Counted from the stretch's first letter, positions 1-11,714 are shown. The stretch: 64,000 bases of DNA from Vibrio mediterranei (GCF_900088415.1 NZ_FLLQ01000001.1:434001-498000); one strand, 5' to 3'. The notes: a model not told the origin generated them from the sequence alone. Made by a program: numbers and translations.

Positions 1-1172
1 CGGAGGAGCATTTCCCCAAAGGCACTCATCGAGTACTAGGCGACACTATGCTCAGTGCCATTGACTCTCTTGATATCACACCAGATAGCTACGTGATTAT
101 CGCCACCAACCACCAAGATCAAGACGCTATCAACGCAATCGCCCAGAAAAAGACCACGTATACGGGTTTAATGGCCAGCCGCAGAAAAGTACAAACACTA
201 TTCCAAGGCTTACGCGAATTAGGCACCAGCCAAGAAGAAATTGATCATATCCACTCTCCTATCGGCTTTGATATTGGCGCTGAAACGCCTGAAGAAATCG
301 CCATCAGTATTTTGGCTGAAGTACTTAATGCGAAAAATGGCGCTTCAGGGGCCAAATTGAAAGAAAGCGTTGGTAGCTTTAATCAAAAACTGGTGCTAGT
401 ACGCGGTGCGGGTGATATCGCAACTGGAGTCGCTGCGAGATTGCACAATTCAGGCTTTAAAGTAGTCATGAGTGATATTGAAAAGCCAACAATGATTCGC
501 TGCACGGTTTCATTCGGCCAATGCCTTTACGGCAAACCTGTCACGGTAGAAGGCATTACGGCAGAAAAAGTTCAGTCTTTTGATAAAGCCTGCCGATTGT
601 TAGAGAAAGGCAAGATTCCTGTGTTTGTAGACGAAACAGGAAAACTCGCCGAGGCCATCAAGCCTGATTTTGTCGTTGATGCCATTCTAGCGAAAAAGAA
701 CCTTGGCACACACAAAGGAATGGCACCAGTCACCATTGCTTTAGGCCCTGGCTTTACCGCTGGTGAAGACTGTCACGCAGCGATAGAAACCAATCGTGGA
801 CATCAACTCGGTCGAGTAATTTACGAGGGTCCATGTCAGCCTAATTCAGGTATACCAGGTAGCATTCTAGGTTATACAGAGCAACGGGTGATTAGAGCGC
901 CTGGCGTAGGTATCTTTACTGCGGAAGTAAAACTTGGCGATTTGGTTGAAGAAGGACAACCTATCGCGAAAGTCGATGACATGGTCGTCTACGCGCCATT
1001 GAGCGGTAAAGTGAGAGGCTTACTAAACAACGGATTGAGTGTTCATCAAGGCTTTAAGGTGGGCGATGTTGATCCGCGTGGTGAAAGCGTTGATCACTGC
1101 ACGATTTCTGATAAAGCTCGTGCGGTTGCAGGCGGTGTTCTTGAGGCAATGTTGTGTTTAAGTGGTCGGTAG
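1..1172 (+). CDS. yqeB: XdhC/YqeB-type maturation protein for selenium-dependent molybdenum hydroxylase (5'-truncated by window)
   Basis: The frame is open to the left edge, so the true start lies outside; the first internal ATG is at 48 and the stop at 1170-1172. The first ~110 visible residues resemble the Rossmann C-terminal domain of XdhC/CoxI proteins (ASRRKVQTLF, SPIGFDIGAETPEEIAISI). From about residue 120 it continues as the EF2563/YqeB family (VRGAGDIATGVAARL, then TVSFGQ). YqeB co-occurs with SelD and molybdenum hydroxylases in selenium-dependent hydroxylase systems. This makes it a probable partner of the xanthine dehydrogenase and selD genes more than 40 kb to the right. The fusion of the two domains is clear; the biochemical step is inferred from family association. 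Confidence 0.82.
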   Translation, partial: EEHFPKGTHRVLGDTMLSAIDSLDITPDSYVIIATNHQDQDAINAIAQKKTTYTGLMASRRKVQTLFQGLRELGTSQEEIDHIHSPIGFDIGAETPEEIAISILAEVLNAKNGASGAKLKESVGSFNQKLVLVRGAGDIATGVAARLHNSGFKVVMSDIEKPTMIRCTVSFGQCLYGKPVTVEGITAEKVQSFDKACRLLEKGKIPVFVDETGKLAEAIKPDFVVDAILAKKNLGTHKGMAPVTIALGPGFTAGEDCHAAIETNRGHQLGRVIYEGPCQPNSGIPGSILGYTEQRVIRAPGVGIFTAEVKLGDLVEEGQPIAKVDDMVVYAPLSGKVRGLLNNGLSVHQGFKVGDVDPRGESVDHCTISDKARAVAGGVLEAMLCLSGR

Positions 1173-1194
1173 TGGGTATTAATAACCCATCACC

Positions 1195-1350
1195 CACATA
1201 ACGACGCCTTAATGGCTTACGTCCGTCATCCTCATGAAAATGAGGACCTTCTACAACGCGTAGAAAACCAAACGTGGTGAGCACGTTAAGTAAATTGAGT
1301 TTACGATGCGCTAGCGGAGATTTCCTTTTTCAAGGAAATGACGAAGGTTT
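1195..1350. repeat. Degenerate palindromic intergenic repeat (REP/MITE-like)
   Basis: Between yqeB and the glycosidase gene there are two short hairpins: TCCTCAT/ATGAGGA at 1229-1246 with a 4-nt loop, and ATTTCCTT/AAGGAAAT at 1320-1339. The outer ends GTCATCC and AATGAC are roughly inverted copies. This layout recalls the dispersed palindromic repeats common between Vibrio genes. Copy number elsewhere in the genome is unknown, so the repeat status is inferred. Confidence 0.4.
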
Positions 1351-1375
1351 TTGATATCACTACATTTCAACAAAC

Positions 1376-1409
1376 AACGCCTGATGGTCTCATCAGGCGT
1401 TTTCTTTTA
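1376..1409. terminator. Bidirectional rho-independent terminator between convergent genes
   Basis: A perfect 11-bp stem, AACGCCTGATG (1376-1386) with CATCAGGCGTT (1391-1401), carries a 4-nt loop. It is followed on the plus strand by TTTTCTTTT. On the minus strand the tail is weaker (GTTGTTTGTTG). It sits just downstream of both the plus-strand yqeB and the minus-strand glycosidase gene. Confidence 0.88.
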
Positions 1410-1433
1410 TTAGAACTTACAGAGCTAACTCAC

Positions 1434-4652
<3,219 letters not shown>

Positions 4653-5135
4653 TTACCAAGTTCTATCAAGATCATCTGAATATAAAGAGATTGCTCGTTT
4701 ATATTCCTTTATAGCTTCACTGTTGGTTGTCGATAACAAGAGATTCAATAGCAACTGAACAGCCTCTTTGTGCCGTCCTAAGTTGTACAAGCACATTGCA
4801 TAAAATGGCTGGACTTCTTCTGCTTTTGGGTATTCAGACATAGTTTGTTCAAAGTAATGCAACGCCTCAACATATTCCCCTAAGCTTCTGTAGGTGCAAG
4901 CTAAGCCAAACAGTGTGTCAAAACGCTCTTGATCCGCTAACTTGCCAAGTAATGCCGATTTATAGTGTGGAATCGCGGATTTTTCTTTGCCTTCATTGTC
5001 GTATGACCATGCAATCTGTAAATGCGCAGATGCAGCGTACAGTGGGTCAACAAGTAATGTTTCGAGGAGTTGACGAGAGTCTTGATGCTTTCCGGCTTTG
5101 CGAAGCGCTATGGCTTCTGAAATGACGGTGTTCAT
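4653..5135 (-). CDS. Tetratricopeptide repeat protein
   Basis: The 160-residue product is built of TPR-like helical pairs, for example AHLQIAWSYDNEGKEKSAIPHYKSAL, a repeat around LACTYRSLGEYVEALHYFEQ and another at FYAMCLYNLGRHKEAVQLLLN. TPR proteins act as protein-protein scaffolds. No enzymatic domain, signal peptide or membrane segment is visible. It lies 17 bp downstream of a small zinc-ribbon gene on the same strand and may be co-transcribed with it. The partner cannot be predicted. Confidence 0.72.
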   Translation of the reverse strand: MNTVISEAIALRKAGKHQDSRQLLETLLVDPLYAASAHLQIAWSYDNEGKEKSAIPHYKSALLGKLADQERFDTLFGLACTYRSLGEYVEALHYFEQTMSEYPKAEEVQPFYAMCLYNLGRHKEAVQLLLNLLLSTTNSEAIKEYKRAISLYSDDLDRTW

Positions 5136-5152
5136 AGGGGAATAACGAGTCC

Positions 5153-5413
5153 TTATCTTTTATGTACTTCAGCCTTACCGCATCTGTCGCATCGATACAG
5201 TTGTTCATCATCAGGATAGTCGACTATTTCGATTTCGCGACTCGAAAACAGACTGATAAGTAATCCAAACAACGTGTTAGGTGTCGAATCATTGGCAGCT
5301 TTTCGCTGACGTTTTAATTCTGAGTTGGGGCTATAGATCAACAAATGTGGCGTTTGTTGATTACAATGGCGGCAGAGAAATGGGCACGTCTGATAGTCGC
5401 TATAGAGCTCCAT
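5153..5413 (-). CDS. Small CXXC...CXXCG zinc-ribbon-like protein (copy 1 of 3)
   Basis: The 86-residue protein has an N-terminal knuckle CRHCNQQTPH and a C-terminal knuckle CDRCGK. They are separated by a hydrophobic patch (LFGLLISLF) and polar residues. Two other genes here, at 16186-16422 and 31180-31410, share the CxxC-x3-T-x-H start, a central hydrophobic stretch and a terminal CxxCG. Together they look like a family of split zinc ribbons. The function is unknown; protein-protein interaction or membrane association is possible. Confidence 0.65.
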   Translation of the reverse strand: MELYSDYQTCPFLCRHCNQQTPHLLIYSPNSELKRQRKAANDSTPNTLFGLLISLFSSREIEIVDYPDDEQLYRCDRCGKAEVHKR

Positions 5414-5550
5414 GACCTAACCTTCCTTGAGATCTCATTAGAACATTTCAATTTAACGTAATGTAGATAAGATAAATTAACATATCTTAATCTGAGTGAT
5501 CGTAAGGAACTGTCAAGGTAGACAAGGAATAGCGCAGAAGTTGATCTGGA

Positions 5551-5578
5551 GTGGAAAGTGGAAAGTGGAAAGTGGAAT
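5551..5578. repeat. Short tandem repeat, four 7-bp units
   Basis: Units GTGGAAA, GTGGAAA, GTGGAAA and GTGGAAT lie in tandem between the DUF3297 gene and the small zinc-ribbon gene. The tract is non-coding and could vary in copy number by slippage. Confidence 0.75.
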
Positions 5579-5641
5579 ATCAACACATAAAGACATCGGG
5601 CGATACCTCTATGTGTTGAACAAGCAACCGTGGTTAACGAA

Positions 5642-5890
5642 TTAAACGTAGTACGCTTCCACAGTGCCTTTTAATTTGATTAGTATAGGTTGACCGCGAC
5701 GATCCAGTGCCTTTGGTGAAGGGATTTTTACCCAACCTTCGCTGATGCAGTATTCTTCAACATCAGTACGCTCTTTACCGTTTAGGCGAATACCAATCTG
5801 GTGCTCAAAACACTCAGCTACGTGGTGTGGGCTGCGTGGGTTACCTGAAAGGTGATCTGGTAAAGCTGGCTTTGCGTTGTTGTCGCTCAT
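5642..5890 (-). CDS. DUF3297 family protein
   Basis: This 82-residue protein matches the remembered pattern of DUF3297: PALPDHLSGNPRSPHHV, FEHQIGIRLNGKERTDVEEYCISEGWVKI, ALDRRGQPILIKLKG and a C-terminal EAYY. The family is short, cytosolic and widely conserved in proteobacteria, with no established function. Length is typical. It stands alone on the minus strand, about 230 bp from the next gene. It is one of the few genes in this stretch that looks like ordinary core genome. Confidence 0.85.
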   Translation of the reverse strand: MSDNNAKPALPDHLSGNPRSPHHVAECFEHQIGIRLNGKERTDVEEYCISEGWVKIPSPKALDRRGQPILIKLKGTVEAYYV

Positions 5891-6186
5891 GATTATGACC
5901 TAGTGTATTTAAGAAGTGGCTTATTGTAGTCAATACCGTGCCAGCGCTCAAGAAAAGTCATGGCATAGCGAATCTCGACTGCTCTAATAATGCGCAAACC
6001 AGCAACACTAATCTATGGCTCTTCGAACTATGCAACTTAATGGAAGGAAAAGCTCCCCCTACTCTGGTGCGCAACCAAGCACATATTTTTACATTTCAAT
6101 TACAACATCGATCTACATCACAGAGATTCTGCTACAAAAAAGGATAAACTTGGGGTCCCCCGAAGCTACACACAAAATAATGAACC

Positions 6187-6417
6187 ATGGATACTACTAA
6201 AACTCTTATTTACGACACTTTAATTCGTCTCGCTGATCATGCCCCGGAACAACATGCACAAATCCGCCAAGATTTGTATGAGCAACTAGAACTGCCCTTT
6301 AGCAAACAGATTGCTCTCTATACCAACGTACTTGCTCCTGCTAGCCTAGGACGACTTGACGACAAAGAACGTCTCGACAATGCCGTTAACCTTGCCGATT
6401 CAATCTTAAATTCATAA
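6187..6417 (+). CDS. Hypothetical protein, 76 aa
   Basis: A short acidic, mostly helical protein with no recognised domain, signal or membrane segment. The in-frame codon two before the ATG is a stop, so the start at 6187 is forced, yet no clear ribosome binding site precedes it. The codon usage looks genuine and a strong terminator follows at 6424. It is the only plus-strand gene between 1.2 and 38.6 kb. I do not recognise the family. Confidence 0.5.
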   Translation: MDTTKTLIYDTLIRLADHAPEQHAQIRQDLYEQLELPFSKQIALYTNVLAPASLGRLDDKERLDNAVNLADSILNS

Positions 6418-6423
6418 AAAATA

Positions 6424-6456
6424 AGCGTTGATTCTCAAAATGTTAGAATCAACGCT
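6424..6456. terminator. Bidirectional terminator
   Basis: A perfect 12-bp stem, AGCGTTGATTCT (6424-6435) with AGAATCAACGCT (6445-6456), has a 9-nt loop. The T-rich tail is best on the minus strand (TTATTTTTTATG). It therefore ends the minus-strand gene at 6495-6713 and probably also the plus-strand gene at 6187-6417. Confidence 0.88.
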
Positions 6457-6494
6457 CTGTTTGTAGTCATACTCCATCACCCACTTTTTATTGT

Positions 6495-6713
6495 TCACAG
6501 CTTCAACACCCTTGGAAATTTAACGCTGGCCATCTCATGGTAAATATCATCTAAATAGGTGACTAAATCCTCTTCCTTTAAGTCAGAAGGTATCACGACA
6601 TCATAGATCTTTGCCCTAATACCCACTTGTGATTCTCGATACAAAACCCAAGTATCGTGCTCTCGTGTCACTGACATGATTTGACCAAACACATTAAACT
6701 TTAATCGCGTCAT
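6495..6713 (-). CDS. DUF7661-like small protein
   Basis: This 72-residue protein has the pattern FNVFGQIMSVTREHDTWVLYR, then VVIPSDLKEEDLVTYLDDIYHEMAS and a terminal PRVLKL. I recall this as a small family of unknown function (DUF7661), with a one-sheet core and a C-terminal helix; the name should be treated as tentative. It lies 28 bp downstream of a GNAT gene on the same strand, suggesting co-transcription. Confidence 0.6.
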   Translation of the reverse strand: MTRLKFNVFGQIMSVTREHDTWVLYRESQVGIRAKIYDVVIPSDLKEEDLVTYLDDIYHEMASVKFPRVLKL

Positions 6714-6741
6714 CGAATCACCCTGTTATTCCCCGGTTAAT

Positions 6742-7206
6742 TTACACGTGGCCAAAACACTGCCTTGTAACCAAACCCCACTTGTGGTCTTGATACTTAT
6801 CTTCCACATAGTTTTGTGAAGTGTACTCACCAACGACATCACGCCAGAAACTCACTGCGTGATCAGCTCCGGCGACTTGTTTGATTTCCCACGTACCTTG
6901 GAGTTGCATAAATAATTGAGTAATAAACTGCTTACCGACTTTATTCTTACGAAAACAAGGAAGTACATAGAAATCACAGATTTCATAACATTTTGGTGTT
7001 TTTTCTTCAATCGCAGCTAATGCCGCGAGTACTCCATCCAAATAAAGTAAATAGCCTGATACCTTGCCCTCGATTCTTGGATAGATTTCGAACAGTCCAC
7101 TAGCATCTGGTTTGTCATCAATGATTCTTGAAAATTCGGCCGCATAACCCTGATATAAATTTGCGTATATCTGCATATTTGAGCTATCAACTTTTACAAT
7201 CTTCAT
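6742..7206 (-). CDS. GNAT family N-acetyltransferase
   Basis: The 154-residue protein has the GNAT layout: a beta strand with ALAAIEEKT, the central YEICDFYVLPCFRKNKVGKQFITQLF segment (acetyl-CoA-binding motif A, with the Arg/Lys-rich loop in place of the usual Q/RxxGxG/A), and a C-terminal AVSFWRDVVGEY motif B. It would transfer an acetyl group from acetyl-CoA to an amine; the substrate cannot be read from sequence. It is the first of six complete GNAT genes in this minus-strand array. Confidence 0.8.
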   Translation of the reverse strand: MKIVKVDSSNMQIYANLYQGYAAEFSRIIDDKPDASGLFEIYPRIEGKVSGYLLYLDGVLAALAAIEEKTPKCYEICDFYVLPCFRKNKVGKQFITQLFMQLQGTWEIKQVAGADHAVSFWRDVVGEYTSQNYVEDKYQDHKWGLVTRQCFGHV

Positions 7207-7253
7207 AGCGTGCTCTCAACAATAGCCAATCACATTTTGATCGCCTTTATGGC

Positions 7254-8087
7254 TTAAGCTCGATATCCAAACCTCGCTAAGTAGTGCCAGATTTTCTTAA
7301 TATCTTGCTCGTCAAAGTGCTGCTCCGTTACCGCCAAACCAAGTAACTTTGCATCGATCATTCCATCTCGCGCTAGTTCTCTCGCTAATTCGATAAACTG
7401 CACACCTCGATAATCGGGGTATTGATTCATTGTTTCAATAGACAGTTGATAGCCGTTATGCCACTGGATGGGAATACCCAATTCAAGCGCATATTGTTCA
7501 ATCATAGTGGCTTGGAAAACAGGATCTAAGACTAAACACTCTACGTCATCTTTTAACGATAGTGTCCCATGAATGTGTGCTTCAATGTAGTCATCAAGTA
7601 AGTCTGCAGTAGAAGACGTTGCGATATTGATCAGGTTATTCAGCGTTTCTGAAACAGCAAAATCTTCTGGTTCAAAAAAACTGTCTGGGTAACAATACGT
7701 CGCTCGTTCGAGCACATGCGGTTTTAACTCAAAAAACGCTGACCCAAACCTAGGTGACGCTCCGTTTGCATAGTTTCGGAAGTTAACCGCGCCGTACTTC
7801 GGCCTTAAATTCATAGGTGCACGGTCATAAGCACCATCAAATACCCGTTGCTCCCATAACCAACGGTCGCCACCTTCAAAAGCCGTCAAGCCGCCGTTAC
7901 TCGTATTGGTTTCAAACTGGGATTTCAGCTCACCATCTTTGGCGATGGCGAGCAAAAGAGGCTGCCCTTCAAGCGTGTATCTATCAGGATGGAAGTTGAT
8001 CGTAACGCGGCTAGTATTCGAGGATGGCTTACCCTTCGATTTAGCTCGTATATTATCTAGGGCTGTACTTATGATGTCTTTATCCAT
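7254..8087 (-). CDS. DUF3626 domain protein
   Basis: This protein of about 277 residues resembles DUF3626: VTINFHPDR near the N terminus, then FETNTSNGGLTAFEGGDRWLWE, YDRAPMNLRPKYGAVNFR, GSAFFELKP and a C-terminal FGYRA. The family is found in bacteria and fungi, and its role is unknown; conserved His, Arg and Glu residues suggest an enzyme. I chose the ATG at 8087, overlapping the upstream stop codon, because the longer frame (to 8129) runs deep into the TudS gene. An ATG at 8105 with a GGAG 5 nt before it is an alternative. Confidence 0.78.
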   Translation of the reverse strand: MDKDIISTALDNIRAKSKGKPSSNTSRVTINFHPDRYTLEGQPLLLAIAKDGELKSQFETNTSNGGLTAFEGGDRWLWEQRVFDGAYDRAPMNLRPKYGAVNFRNYANGASPRFGSAFFELKPHVLERATYCYPDSFFEPEDFAVSETLNNLINIATSSTADLLDDYIEAHIHGTLSLKDDVECLVLDPVFQATMIEQYALELGIPIQWHNGYQLSIETMNQYPDYRGVQFIELARELARDGMIDAKLLGLAVTEQHFDEQDIKKIWHYLARFGYRA

Positions 8088-8595
8088 GAACTTCCATCCG
8101 CTCATGCAACTCCAACGCTTCCAACTCATGTTTGAGATTGGCGAGAGTATGTTGACTATACACCTTAATGCCTTCCCTAATTAACATGGCGGTAGTCACT
8201 CCTTGCCCTGGAATTTTCACGCCTGTGAATGTGCCATCATAAATCTGTACGCTGCCACATGACGGACTACCCTCTGCTAGTATGGCGTAACGAATACCCT
8301 GTTCACGACACTTCTTAAGTGCAAGCTCTGCACCATGCAAAAATTCAGCTGTCACCTCATGACCGTCATCCCCAACAACAGACGCTTTGTGATCAATAAC
8401 ATCGGCACCTTGTCCTAAAATAATTTCTGCTGGCGGTCTCGGCGTAGGAAGACCCGCAGAGACTTCAGGACACATAACTATTAACTCGACATTCAACTTG
8501 AGCCAGACTAAATCTTGCTCAGAAATAGATAACCCACTCGCATTGTAGCGAACCTTGTTCCCTAGCAAGCATGAACTAATCAGGACTTTTTCCAA
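8080..8595 (-). CDS. DUF523 / TudS-like 2-thiouracil desulfurase
   Basis: Three cysteine motifs of DUF523 are present: ISSCLLG (Cys9), CPEVSAGLPTPRPPAEI (Cys42) and EGSPSCGS (Cys113). In characterised TudS these three Cys bind a [4Fe-4S] cluster that removes sulfur from thiouracil. The frame opens to 8664, but a TTG at 8595 preceded by AAGGAGAAAACG puts the conserved SSCLLG at the expected N-terminal place, so I use it. The stop overlaps the DUF3626 start, so the two are translationally coupled. The true substrate here is inferred. Confidence 0.8.
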   Translation of the reverse strand: MEKVLISSCLLGNKVRYNASGLSISEQDLVWLKLNVELIVMCPEVSAGLPTPRPPAEIILGQGADVIDHKASVVGDDGHEVTAEFLHGAELALKKCREQGIRYAILAEGSPSCGSVQIYDGTFTGVKIPGQGVTTAMLIREGIKVYSQHTLANLKHELEALELHERMEVHG

Positions 8596-8794
8596 CGTTT
8601 TCTCCTTGATAGGCTTTAAAGCAAGGTGATAATCAATTGAATGACGTGTACTAAGCATAATCAATAATTGGAGTTAGATATTCAATCAGTAAATCAAGAT
8701 CTTGTCGAACTTCTAACAATTGTGTGTTTAAGGGTTTCAAGTTTTTATACGATAAAGAAAAGACGCTTTGAAAAGAGCATAATCTAAAAGCAAA

Positions 8795-8818
8795 AACGGA
8801 AGCCGCTCGGCTTCCGTT
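8795..8818 (-). terminator. mntH terminator
   Basis: The stem AACGGAAGCC (8795-8804)/GGCTTCCGTT (8809-8818) with loop GCTC is followed on the minus strand by TTTTTGCTTTT. It lies 20 bp past the mntH stop. Confidence 0.92.
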
Positions 8819-8838
8819 ATATTGAGAAATAATCACAC

Positions 8839-10095
8839 TTAGACGATTAATGTGAACATCAAGTAGGCGTTCAAAGCGAGCACTAAACTTACAATCACCA
8901 TACCCGCATAAGAAACCCATTTGTTATTTCTGAACTCTCCCATTAAACGTTTACTGTTGGTAAAAATAAGCAATGGGATAATGGCGAGAGCGATCCCAAA
9001 GCTCAATACAACTTGGCTCATCACTAGGATATCAGTAGTGTTCATCCCCATGCCTATGACGACAAACGATGGCGCCATAGTAATAAAGCGACGTAACCAC
9101 ATCGGAATAGAAAAGCGAACAAACCCTTGCATCACAACTTGACCCGCCATAGTACCAACGACAGTAGAAGATAAACCCGAAGCAATTAGTGAAACACCAA
9201 ATAAAACCGACGCTGCTTTACCGACTAAAGGCGTTAGTGTCATATAAGCCGTTTCAATTTCAGCGACGTGTTGGTTGCCAGAGTAATGAAAGACTGCTGC
9301 TGCCATCGCCACAATGGCGATATTGACGAATCCTGCAATAACCATCGCGATCAATACATCAAATCGAGTACTGCGAAGGCGAGTCTTAGTACTTTCCCCA
9401 TAGCTGTTTTTAAACAAAGCAGAATGAAGGTAGATAACATGAGGCATCACCGTCGCCCCCAGAATCCCTGCTGCAAGATAGATTTGACGAGAATCAGTAA
9501 AGCTAGGTGTAAGCAAGCCTGTCATCATCTCACCACCTGCCGGGTGAGCGAAGAAGAGTTCGGCAATATAAATAACCGCAACGAGCATGAGTAAAGACCC
9601 TATCACTACTTCTAAAGGCTTTTGTCCTTTTTGATGCAGCATTAGGATCATAACTGTCACAACGGCGGTTATCAGAGCCCCTTCCATTAAGCTTATGCCA
9701 AATACTAATTGGAAACCGACTGCGGCGCCGATAAACTCGGCTAGATCAGTGGCAATGGCAATGATCTCTGCTTGAATCCAGTAAAATCCAATCGCCCACT
9801 TATTAGGTAGATGATCACGTAAATGTTCGGCTAAGTTTTTACCTGTAACAATACCTAGCTTGGCAGACAAGTACTGAATCAACATCGCCATTAAGTTCGC
9901 CCAAAGCACTACCCAAAGTAGTTGGTAACCAAATGAAGATCCTGATTCAATATTTGTCGCGAAGTTACCTGGGTCGATGTAGCCAATCGCTGCAATAAAC
10001 GCTGGGCCTAACATCAGTAACTTACGTTTTATTTTGGCAAATGATGATGCTTTTTGTGCCGCATTAGCATCTGCGTATATGGATGCGCCGTTCAT
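8839..10095 (-). CDS. mntH: Nramp-family Mn2+/divalent metal:H+ symporter MntH
   Basis: An inner-membrane protein of about 418 residues with around 11 membrane segments. It carries the Nramp metal-site motifs DPGN (in [14 protein letters not shown]) and MPH (in [15 protein letters not shown]). It imports Mn2+ (also Fe2+) with protons. The frame extends to 10200, but the ATG at 10095 fits the family and has AGAGGA at a suitable distance. That ribosome binding site lies inside a 14-bp hairpin, and a Fur-like box lies further upstream, so dual control is likely. It is single-gene and flanked by its own terminator. Confidence 0.93.
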   Translation of the reverse strand: MNGASIYADANAAQKASSFAKIKRKLLMLGPAFIAAIGYIDPGNFATNIESGSSFGYQLLWVVLWANLMAMLIQYLSAKLGIVTGKNLAEHLRDHLPNKWAIGFYWIQAEIIAIATDLAEFIGAAVGFQLVFGISLMEGALITAVVTVMILMLHQKGQKPLEVVIGSLLMLVAVIYIAELFFAHPAGGEMMTGLLTPSFTDSRQIYLAAGILGATVMPHVIYLHSALFKNSYGESTKTRLRSTRFDVLIAMVIAGFVNIAIVAMAAAVFHYSGNQHVAEIETAYMTLTPLVGKAASVLFGVSLIASGLSSTVVGTMAGQVVMQGFVRFSIPMWLRRFITMAPSFVVIGMGMNTTDILVMSQVVLSFGIALAIIPLLIFTNSKRLMGEFRNNKWVSYAGMVIVSLVLALNAYLMFTLIV

Positions 10096-10096
10096 A

Positions 10097-10134
10097 AGTA
10101 TCATTCCTCTTTCGTCTATGAGAGAAATGATACT
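10097..10134 (-). promoter_or_regulatory. mntH leader hairpin sequestering the ribosome binding site
   Basis: In the transcript, AGUAUCAUUUCUCU (10134 down to 10121) pairs with AGAGGAAUGAUACU (10110 down to 10097). This gives 14 pairs including one U-G wobble, around a 10-nt loop. The second arm contains the whole Shine-Dalgarno AGAGGA and ends one base before the mntH ATG. As DNA the same inverted repeat could instead be a repressor operator. Confidence 0.65.
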
Positions 10135-10140
10135 CGCACG

Positions 10141-10157
10141 CAAATGATAATCAATCG
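10141..10157. promoter_or_regulatory. Fur-like box upstream of mntH
   Basis: AAATGATAATCAAT at 10142-10155 matches the GATAATGATAATCATTATC-type Fur consensus over most of its core. A related AAATGATACTC lies at 10125-10135. It is about 50 bp upstream of the mntH start. Iron-Fur repression is inferred; Mn-loaded Fur or MntR are alternatives. Confidence 0.55.
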
Positions 10158-10261
10158 CATCTTTGTGCATAAAAATGACAACTAAGTTTTCACCACTCAA
10201 TTACCAACAATCAATATATATTACCTATCAAAAAAAACAGATGCGACTTTAACCATCACGA

Positions 10262-10480
10262 TCAGTAAACGATGCTTGCAGCTATATCTCCCCAATCAAA
10301 TCGTCCGTATTCTTTAAAACCAAGTTTTTGATAGAATTGTTGGGCTACCTTATTCTCATCACAGTAGCCTATGTGTATCGCTTTAGGTTTAAGCTCTTCA
10401 ATTGCTTTGATAATTGCCTTCACCATCAACCATAGCAACTCTTGGTTGATAATCACTTCCTCAGTGAAAACACACTTCAC
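10262..10480 (-). pseudogene. 5'-truncated GNAT acetyltransferase fragment
   Basis: The 72-residue frame matches only the C-terminal half of a GNAT: a helix KAIIKAIEELKPKAIHIGY, then the motif-B signature NKVAQQFYQKLGFKEYGRF. The N-terminal sheet and the acetyl-CoA-binding motif A are missing. Only 14 bp separate it from the next complete GNAT gene, so the 5' half has been lost. It is probably non-functional. Confidence 0.65.
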
Positions 10481-10494
10481 TAATCAGTATTGTT

Positions 10495-10944
10495 TCAGTC
10501 CGAATCTAAAGAAAACACCAACTCGATCTCTCGCCCTTCCACTAAGTTGCCAGTCTCAACAAAACCACAGCTTAGGTAAAAGCGCTTAGGCCCTTTTTCA
10601 TCACGAACGACACTCGTAAACAAATCTATTGTTCCAAACTCTTGTCTCAACTCCTGATAAAGCAAAGCGATAGCTTGCCTACCGAAGCCTTGCTTTTGAT
10701 AGTTTTTATCTAGCATAAATCGCCACAGCGAGAGACTATTGGATTGAGAGTCTACGTTAACCAGAATAAAGCCAATGGGTTGTTCTTTGACATAGATAGC
10801 TCTATACCACGGAAACGTCATAAAATTCGCTTCCGCTAGAGAGATAGCATTGCTATCGATATGTGAAGTTTGATGAGGGGCGACTTCAAGCTGACAAATA
10901 GCATAGAAGTTGTCACGCGTGATGGTTCTCAGCTCTATGTTCAT
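10495..10944 (-). CDS. GNAT acetyltransferase, polyamine N-acetyltransferase-like
   Basis: From the ATG at 10944 the product is about 149 residues, starting MNIELRTITRDNFYAICQLEV, the usual opening of the BltD/PaiA-like polyamine acetyltransferase group. Motif A is LDKNYQKQGFGRQAIALLYQ and motif B is KRFYLSCGFVETG. The longer frame to 11007 adds 21 residues of no family resemblance. The cytosolic acetyltransferase role is firm as a family; the substrate is a guess. Confidence 0.8.
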   Translation of the reverse strand: MNIELRTITRDNFYAICQLEVAPHQTSHIDSNAISLAEANFMTFPWYRAIYVKEQPIGFILVNVDSQSNSLSLWRFMLDKNYQKQGFGRQAIALLYQELRQEFGTIDLFTSVVRDEKGPKRFYLSCGFVETGNLVEGREIELVFSLDSD

Positions 10945-11055
10945 TGATAAATATCCGACTGAATAGAAAACAGTGAATATACTCGTTAATTTGGGTCGTT
11001 TTTTCAATAAGTTAATGACGAATTTTGAGCTTTAGCGCGGCACTAGTTGGGAGGG

Positions 11056-11637
11056 TTATTTATCTTTATAAACCAGCAACTCCCCCTTCCCAACAGGAAC
11101 CAATGACGTAGTTAAGTTACTCTGGCTCTTTACCCAGGCGACAAACGCTTCTAGCTCCGAAGCATGAGATATGGCATTGTCACACACAAGCAATCCACCA
11201 GATTTTAGGCGTGAGAACAGAGGCTCAGCAATAGACAAATAATCGCTTCTGTCTGCATCGAGAAAAATAAAGTCAACCTGTTCGGGTGTTTGCTTTAGAA
11301 CCTCACAAACATCGCCCGACCATTGGGTAATATTCTGCAAAACTTGAGCTTGTTCGAAGTTGTCACGGGCCTCTTCTATCTTGAGAGGGTTGACTTCAAT
11401 GGTGTGCACCATTGCAGTGTTCGGGATTGATAAGGCTAACCAAATCGTTGAGTATCCATTTGAGGTGCCAATTTCTAAGATACGCTGTGCGTTCGTGGCT
11501 TTAACCAGCACAGAGAGAAACTCACCGGTATCTTTTGTGATGTTGAGATACTTTTTCGCTCGCTCTGACTGCAGACGATCGTTGTCATTGCCTAACCGCT
11601 CCAATCGCTCTAAAACCTGTTGCGTCTTAGTATTCAT
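11056..11637 (-). CDS. O-methyltransferase family (class I SAM-dependent)
   Basis: This 193-residue protein has the SAM motif LEIGTSNGYST near residue 55, an acidic ribose-binding strand (HTIEVNPLKIEEARDNF), FIFLDADRSDY (motif like the metal-binding D-A-D of the COMT-type family), and LLVCDNAI. Length and motif order fit the O-methyltransferase family 3. It should methylate a small catechol-like or other hydroxyl substrate, likely with a divalent metal. The neighbours give no clue to the substrate. Confidence 0.82.
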   Translation of the reverse strand: MNTKTQQVLERLERLGNDNDRLQSERAKKYLNITKDTGEFLSVLVKATNAQRILEIGTSNGYSTIWLALSIPNTAMVHTIEVNPLKIEEARDNFEQAQVLQNITQWSGDVCEVLKQTPEQVDFIFLDADRSDYLSIAEPLFSRLKSGGLLVCDNAISHASELEAFVAWVKSQSNLTTSLVPVGKGELLVYKDK

Positions 11638-11714
11638 ACTTCAGCTTCATTGTAATGTGGCGCTAATTAAACAAGACCAGCTCAGATCTGAACTCCAGAC
11701 CTGAGCAAAAACGA

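Noticed and set aside
8651..8920. Open frame of 89 codons on the minus strand overlapping the end of mntH
   Set aside because: It runs through the mntH terminator and the mntH coding end in another frame, and its product resembles nothing.
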